Shown: one piece after another, positions 14,390 to 17,991 of the stretch
Layout: each line of letters begins with the position of its first letter
Position numbering within the stretch: position 1 is the first letter of the stretch
Source: Ilumatobacteraceae bacterium
GTDB taxonomy: Bacteria; Actinomycetota; Acidimicrobiia; Acidimicrobiales; Ilumatobacteraceae
Assembly: GCA_025463305.1 (NCBI GenBank)
Contig: JAOBWK010000111.1
Location: forward strand, 1 to 17,991
Direction of reading: 5' to 3'
Length of the DNA stretch: 17,991 bases
Notes under the pieces: model-generated
Told to the model about the DNA's origin: nothing
Seen by the model: only the letters and a program-made list of their open reading frames with translations
Database searches by the model: none
Translations under genes and position numbers: made by a program

Positions 14390-15111
14390 CACTTCCAGTG
14401 GCTCTTCGGCCAGATCACGACGAACGCGCGGCCGACGATCTGGTCGTAGTCGACCTGGCCGAGCGTGCCCCGGCTGTCGCCGGATCCCGGGCGGTTGTCG
14501 CCCATCACGAAGACGTGATCCTTCTCGACGGTGAGCTTGGCGAAATTGGGTCCGCAGTTGCCCGGGGTCACCACCTTCGGATCGAGGTACGGCTCCACGA
14601 GCACCTTGTCGTTGATGTAGACGACGCAGTCGCGCATCTCGATGGTCTCGCCCGGCAACCCGATGACCCGCTTGATCAGGTCGCGCTGGGACAGGCCTTG
14701 GGACTCCTCGAGCACGACGACGTCGCCGCGGTTGGGATCGTGCAGGTCGTAGGAGAGCTTGTTGACGAGCACGCGGTCGTAGTTGTGCAGCGTGTAGTCC
14801 ATCGACTCGCCGGACACGTAGAACTGCTGCACGACGAACAGCTTCATCAGCACCGCGGCGGCGATGGCGATGACGACGACGAGGCCCCACTCGCGGAGCG
14901 ACTTGCCGAAGCCGGGCTTGCGCGCCGGTGCCTTCGAAGCGGTCACGAGCTGACCCTGCTCGGCCGCTTCAGCAGCGCCCGCCGCCTCGGTGGGCGGTAC
15001 GTCGCCGGCGGAGTCGTCGAGAGCCGAGTCGTGGGTGAGCGTCGTCTCGATCGGAGGCGTCTCGAGATCCGCATCGCTCTCGTTCACGCCGGAGGTGTCG
15101 TCGCTGGACAT
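14383..15111 (-). CDS. lepB: Signal peptidase I
   Basis: 242 residues. It is a membrane serine protease that removes signal peptides from Sec- and Tat-exported proteins. An acidic cytoplasmic arm (~1-60) is followed by a basic stretch and one transmembrane helix (about 75-96), then the catalytic domain outside. SGESMDYTL (100-108) contains nucleophile Ser103; the Pro usually found before TL is Tyr here. DLIKRVIGLPGE (144-155) contains general base Lys147. MGDNRPGSGDSR (203-214) is the conserved box E. Cys162 and Cys186 flank an extra loop and could form a disulfide. The nearby tat genes make an export-linked neighbourhood. ATG 15111 has a -10-like hexamer 9 bases above it and no Shine-Dalgarno. 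The last codons lie within a hairpin shared with the convergent gene. Confidence 0.95.
   Translation of the reverse strand: MSSDDTSGVNESDADLETPPIETTLTHDSALDDSAGDVPPTEAAGAAEAAEQGQLVTASKAPARKPGFGKSLREWGLVVVIAIAAAVLMKLFVVQQFYVSGESMDYTLHNYDRVLVNKLSYDLHDPNRGDVVVLEESQGLSQRDLIKRVIGLPGETIEMRDCVVYINDKVLVEPYLDPKVVTPGNCGPNFAKLTVEKDHVFVMGDNRPGSGDSRGTLGQVDYDQIVGRAFVVIWPKSHWKWL
14385..14405. terminator. Perfect 9-bp hairpin at the convergent gene ends
   Basis: Arms AGAGCCACT and AGTGGCTCT with a 3-base loop TCC. On the plus strand it follows the phosphodiesterase stop by 9 bases and is a plausible terminator, although only a short TTC follows. On the minus strand it lies in the last codons of lepB. Confidence 0.5.
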
Positions 15112-15120
15112 GCGGCGGTT

Positions 15121-15126
15121 ACCGTA
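15121..15126 (-). promoter_or_regulatory. Candidate -10 element (TACGGT) of lepB
   Basis: TACGGT on the minus strand ends 9 bases before ATG 15111. The hexamer is identical to the one before the dehydrogenase gene. Confidence 0.4.
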
Positions 15127-15151
15127 CCGGCCGACCGGCCCAGAGTTGCGG

Positions 15152-15174
15152 CACCCGGGGCGGAACGCCGGGTG
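15152..15174 (-). terminator. GC-rich hairpin directly after pafA
   Basis: Arms CACCCGG (15152-15158) and CCGGGTG (15168-15174) begin one base after the pafA stop on the minus strand. An alternative pairing with GGCG/CGCC around a GAA loop lengthens the stem. No U-tract follows, so it may be a U-less terminator or a 3'-end stabilising stem. Confidence 0.4.
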
Positions 15175-15175
15175 A

Positions 15176-16534
15176 TCACAGTGAGGCGATCAGCTTCTCG
15201 ACGCGCTCGTCGCGGCTCTTGAACGGGTCCTTGCAGAGCACCGTCCGCTGGGCCTGGTCGTTGAGCTTGAGGTGCACCCAGTCCACGGTGTAGTCGCGCT
15301 TGCGCTCCTTGGCCCGTTTGATGAACTCGCCGCGCAGGCGGGCCCGAGTGGTCTGCGGCGGCACGTCGACGGCGGTGTCGATGTCCTCGTCGGTGCACAT
15401 CCGCTCGATCATGCCGCGGTCCTGCATCTTGTAGAACGGGCTGCGCGCCCGGCTGACGTCGTGGTACTGCAGGTCGAGCAGCTGCACCTGGGCGTGTCCG
15501 AGGGGCAGATCGTGCTTGGCCCGGTAGGCCTCGATCAGCTTGTGCTTGATCACCCAGTCGACCTCGCGGTCGAGCTTCAGCGGATCGTTCTCGATCGTCG
15601 AGATGCAGTGCTCCCACATCTCGAGCGCCTTCTGCTCCATCGGGGGGAAGCCCTTGGTCTCGGCGTAGCGCAGGGCCCGGTCGAGGTACTCGCGCTGGAT
15701 GTCGAGCGCGCTGACCTCGCGGCCATTGGCCAGCTTCACCGTGCGCCGGCAGGTCATGTCGTGGCTGATCTCGCGGATCGCGCGGATCGGGTTCTCCAGC
15801 GTCATGTCGCGCAGCACGACCTGCGGATCCTCGACCATGCGCAGCATGCACGCCGCCGCGCCGACCTTCACGAACGTCGTGTACTCGCTCATGTTCGAGT
15901 CGCCGACGATCACGTGCAGACGGCGGTACTTCTCGGCGTCCGCGTGGGGTTCATCGCGCGTGTTGATGATCGGGCGACTGCGTGTGGTGGCCGACGACAC
16001 GCCCTCCCAGATGTGCTCGGCGCGCTGCGCGATCGAGTACACGGGCCCTCTCGCCGTCTGCAGCACCTTGCCGGCGCCGGTGTAGATCTGGCGGCTGACG
16101 AGGAACGGGATCAGCACCTCGGCGTAGTGGCCGAGATCATCGCGGCGGCTGGTGAGGTAGTTCTCGTGGCACCCGTAGCTGTTGCCGGCGGAGTCGGTGT
16201 TGTTCTTGAACAGGTAGATCGTGCCGCGGATGCCTTCTTCGCGCAGCCGTTGCTCGGCGCTCTCGACGAGGCTCTCCAGGATCCGCTCCCCCGCCTTGTC
16301 GTGCACGACGAGGTCGTACAGCGAATCGCACTCGGGCGTGGCGTACTCGGGGTGCGAGCCGACGTCGAGGTACAGGCGAGCACCGTTCTGCAGGAAGACG
16401 TTGCTGCTGCGGCCCCAGCTGACGACGCGGCGGAACAGGTACCGGGCGACTTCGTCCGGGCTCAGCCGGCGCTGCCCGCGCAACGTGCACGTGACGCCGT
16501 ACTCGTTCTCGAGCCCGAAGATCCGTCGCTCCAC
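15176..16534 (-). CDS. pafA: Pup-protein ligase PafA
   Basis: 452 residues from GTG 16534, the same length I recall for M. tuberculosis PafA. It joins the C-terminal glutamate of the prokaryotic ubiquitin-like protein Pup to substrate lysines with ATP, marking them for the Mpa-proteasome. Visible family blocks are [15 protein letters not shown] (3-17; Glu9 binds metal), [34 protein letters not shown] (52-66; Asp57 is the expected catalytic base), [39 protein letters not shown], and the C-terminal [24 protein letters not shown] at 16543 is in frame, but it lies in the -10 hexamer, so GTG 16534 is preferred. In mycobacteria pafB and pafC follow pafA; here lepB does. Pup, Dop and the proteasome subunits are not in the window. 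Confidence 0.97.
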   Translation of the reverse strand: MERRIFGLENEYGVTCTLRGQRRLSPDEVARYLFRRVVSWGRSSNVFLQNGARLYLDVGSHPEYATPECDSLYDLVVHDKAGERILESLVESAEQRLREEGIRGTIYLFKNNTDSAGNSYGCHENYLTSRRDDLGHYAEVLIPFLVSRQIYTGAGKVLQTARGPVYSIAQRAEHIWEGVSSATTRSRPIINTRDEPHADAEKYRRLHVIVGDSNMSEYTTFVKVGAAACMLRMVEDPQVVLRDMTLENPIRAIREISHDMTCRRTVKLANGREVSALDIQREYLDRALRYAETKGFPPMEQKALEMWEHCISTIENDPLKLDREVDWVIKHKLIEAYRAKHDLPLGHAQVQLLDLQYHDVSRARSPFYKMQDRGMIERMCTDEDIDTAVDVPPQTTRARLRGEFIKRAKERKRDYTVDWVHLKLNDQAQRTVLCKDPFKSRDERVEKLIASL

Positions 16535-16541
16535 GCGCGTC

Positions 16542-16547
16542 AACCTA
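16542..16547 (-). promoter_or_regulatory. Candidate -10 element (TAGGTT) of pafA
   Basis: TAGGTT on the minus strand ends 7 bases before GTG 16534 and overlaps the alternative TTG start. This supports GTG 16534 as a leaderless start. No clear -35 is seen in the 58 bases between pxpC and pafA. Confidence 0.42.
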
Positions 16548-16592
16548 CTGCCATCGCCACCTCAGCGCATGGACATCTCGCCGGCCGTGGCG

Positions 16593-17441
16593 TCAGCGTC
16601 TCCAGCGGAAGCGGAGCTGCTCTCCCGGGCGGGCCTGGGCGACGCGGCCGAGGTCGGCCGGGTCGACGACGGCGATCACCGGGTACCCGCCGGTGACACC
16701 GTGGTCGGCGAGCAGGATCAGCGGCTGACCGTCGGTGGGCACCTGGACCGCGCCGTTGACGATGCCCTCCGACGGGAGCTCGTCGGGCACCGCCCGTTCG
16801 AGCGCCGTGCCCGAGAGTCGGGTGCCGATCCGGTTGCTCGTGCCGAGCACCTCGTAGGGCCCAGTCACGAGGGCTTCGCGGCCGGCGGGCGTGAACCAGT
16901 GGTGACGCGGTCCGGGCCAGATGGTGATCGGCGATCCGACGGGCGGCAGGGGTGGGGCCATCGCGGTCGGCAACTCGGTGCCCGGATCGTCGCCGGCGTC
17001 CAGGTGGTCGCCGGCGAGGAGCGGCGCAGGCCCGAGCCCGCTGAGCAGATCGGTGCTGCGCGATCCCATCACCGCCGCAGCATCGATGCCCCCGCGCACT
17101 GCCAGGTACGTCCGCAGGCCGGCGCTCGGCGCGCCGATCGCGAGCACGGTGCCCGCCGGGACGGCGACCGGCTGCTGATGCCCCACTCGCCCACCGTCTG
17201 CGGACAGTGGGCACTCGGCACCGGCCAGCGCGATGTACGCAGCGTTGAGGAACCGCACCCTGAGCCCGCCGAAGGTGCACTCGAGGGTCGCGCAGTCGTC
17301 GGGGTTGCCGACGAGACGATTGGCGAGGCGATGCGCGCCCCGATCGGCGGCACCGCTGGCCCCCACGCCAAGGTGCGCCCAGCCGGGACGGCCGAGATCC
17401 TGCACGGTGCACAGCGGTCCGGGGGCGATGATCTCGAGCAC
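16593..17441 (-). CDS. pxpC: 5-oxoprolinase subunit PxpC (carboxyltransferase/AHS2 domain)
   Basis: 282 residues from GTG 17441. With PxpA and PxpB it forms the ATP-dependent bacterial 5-oxoprolinase, which opens 5-oxoproline (pyroglutamate) to glutamate. The start LEIIAPGPLCTVQDLGRPGW is the classic AHS2/KipA opening. AADRGAHRLANRLVGN, ATLECTFGGL, YLAVRGGID, the TGPYEVLGTSNRIGTRLSG block, LPSEGIVNGAVQVPTDGQP and ILLADHGVTGGYP follow in family order and reach the normal C-terminus. The frame stays open upstream to 17519 inside pxpB, but homology begins at GTG 17441, two bases after the pxpB stop. Older annotations call this family allophanate hydrolase subunit 2 or biotin-dependent carboxyltransferase. 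No pxpA is in the window. Confidence 0.92.
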   Translation of the reverse strand: MLEIIAPGPLCTVQDLGRPGWAHLGVGASGAADRGAHRLANRLVGNPDDCATLECTFGGLRVRFLNAAYIALAGAECPLSADGGRVGHQQPVAVPAGTVLAIGAPSAGLRTYLAVRGGIDAAAVMGSRSTDLLSGLGPAPLLAGDHLDAGDDPGTELPTAMAPPLPPVGSPITIWPGPRHHWFTPAGREALVTGPYEVLGTSNRIGTRLSGTALERAVPDELPSEGIVNGAVQVPTDGQPLILLADHGVTGGYPVIAVVDPADLGRVAQARPGEQLRFRWRR

Positions 17442-17443
17442 GG

Positions 17444-17991
17444 TCAGTCCGCGACCGGGACGAAGCGGACCCGGTCGCCGGGTTCGATGAACGACGGGCG
17501 GGGCCGAGACGTATCCCACATCGCCACGGTTGCGCGGCCGAGGAGGTGCCAGCCGCCCGGCGATGCCGTGGGGTACACACCGGTGAAGCCGGCGGCGACG
17601 GCGACCGATCCGCCGGGCACGCGTGGACGTGGGTTCTGCCGTCGTGGGAGCAGCAGCGCCGGAAGGAGTCCGGTGAGGTAGGCGAACCCCGGCACGAAGC
17701 CACAGAACGCCGCGTCGTACACGGTCGAGCTGTGCAGCTCGACGACCTCGGCCACCGAGCAGCCGATCGTGTCGGCAACGGACTCGAGATCGTCGCCGTC
17801 GTACACCGTCGGCACCTCCACCAGGATCCCCGATCGCTCGATCTCCGCACCCGGAACGAACGAAGCGACCGCTGCCTCCACGGCTGCGAGATCGGCAGCG
17901 ATCGCGCAGGACACCAGCACCGTGCGCGCAGCCGGGACGAGATCGACCACGCCGGAGAGCGCTGCGGAGCGAAGGTGGGCGGCGAGTTGCG
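17444..17991 (-). CDS. pxpB: 5-oxoprolinase subunit PxpB (KipI/AHS1 family), 5' end cut by window edge
   Basis: 181 residues are visible, with no stop before the right edge. A GTG at 17950 could start it, but the codons above it read QLAAHLRSAALSGVVDLVPAA when continued, matching the family segment that normally precedes the VDLVPA block, so the real start is outside the window. Family motifs include EVPTVYDGDDLESVA, FCGFVPGFAYLTGL and RVPGGSVAVAAGFTGVYP followed by SPGGWHLLGR. PxpB pairs with PxpC in the oxoprolinase; KipI-type proteins in Bacillus also inhibit the sporulation kinase KinA, which is unlikely to apply here. pxpC follows after 2 bases. Confidence 0.92.
   Translation of the reverse strand, partial: QLAAHLRSAALSGVVDLVPAARTVLVSCAIAADLAAVEAAVASFVPGAEIERSGILVEVPTVYDGDDLESVADTIGCSVAEVVELHSSTVYDAAFCGFVPGFAYLTGLLPALLLPRRQNPRPRVPGGSVAVAAGFTGVYPTASPGGWHLLGRATVAMWDTSRPRPSFIEPGDRVRFVPVAD

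Noticed and set aside
16535..16543. TTG start giving PafA three extra residues
   Set aside because: It lies in the likely -10 hexamer; GTG 16534 gives the family length of 452 and matches the mycobacterial N-terminus.
1..17991. CRISPR arrays, tRNA or rRNA genes, transposases, phage or defence genes
   Set aside because: No regularly spaced repeats, cloverleaf-like sequences, or protein motifs of such systems were seen on either strand.

Overview
The window is high-GC bacterial DNA with 18 protein-coding genes packed almost end to end. It most likely comes from an actinobacterium close to the Acidimicrobiia (Ilumatobacter-like). The reasons are a Pup-protein ligase (PafA) close to a Tat-translocase/HelY-helicase cluster, an order known from mycobacteria; a DUF4193-like acidic zinc-ribbon protein; a two-domain ThyX-family protein; many GTG starts; and apparently leaderless genes. 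The lineage is inferred from gene content only. No rRNA, tRNA, CRISPR array, insertion sequence or prophage gene was seen, and there is no gene-free stretch longer than about 200 bases.

Layout. (1) 1-1733, plus strand: the 3' part of an unrecognised gene with an Ala/Pro/Glu-rich tail, then an enoyl-CoA hydratase/isomerase. (2) 1747-4535, minus strand: a tight four-gene operon in the order DUF4193-like protein, helical protein of unknown function, GNAT acetyltransferase, kynureninase. (3) 4731-6332, minus: a 533-residue double ThyX-like protein whose signature motif is split between its halves. (4) 6396-8632, minus: a medium-chain dehydrogenase translationally coupled to an M20 amidohydrolase. 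(5) 8701-13575, minus: tatB-like, tatC, helY (Ski2-like helicase) and a small protein resembling the C-terminal domain of YegS/diacylglycerol kinases. (6) 13644-14375, plus: a glycerophosphodiester phosphodiesterase, convergent with (7) lepB, signal peptidase I (14383-15111, minus). (8) 15176-16534, minus: pafA. (9) 16593-17991, minus: 5-oxoprolinase subunits pxpC and pxpB, the latter cut by the right edge.

How the genes fit together. TatB/TatC and signal peptidase I serve protein export. PafA tags proteins with Pup for the proteasome. PxpB/PxpC, with a PxpA not seen here, recycle 5-oxoproline to glutamate. Kynureninase acts in tryptophan breakdown. The crotonase fits acyl-CoA metabolism.

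Two patterns recur. Most genes that appear to start a transcript have a TANNNT-type -10 hexamer ending 7-9 bases before the start codon, which suggests leaderless mRNAs. Several genes inside operons overlap by 4 bases (GTGA or ATGA). The observation most worth testing is the ThyX-like protein: its two degenerate halves keep complementary pieces of the catalytic signature. No clearly new defence or mobile system was found.
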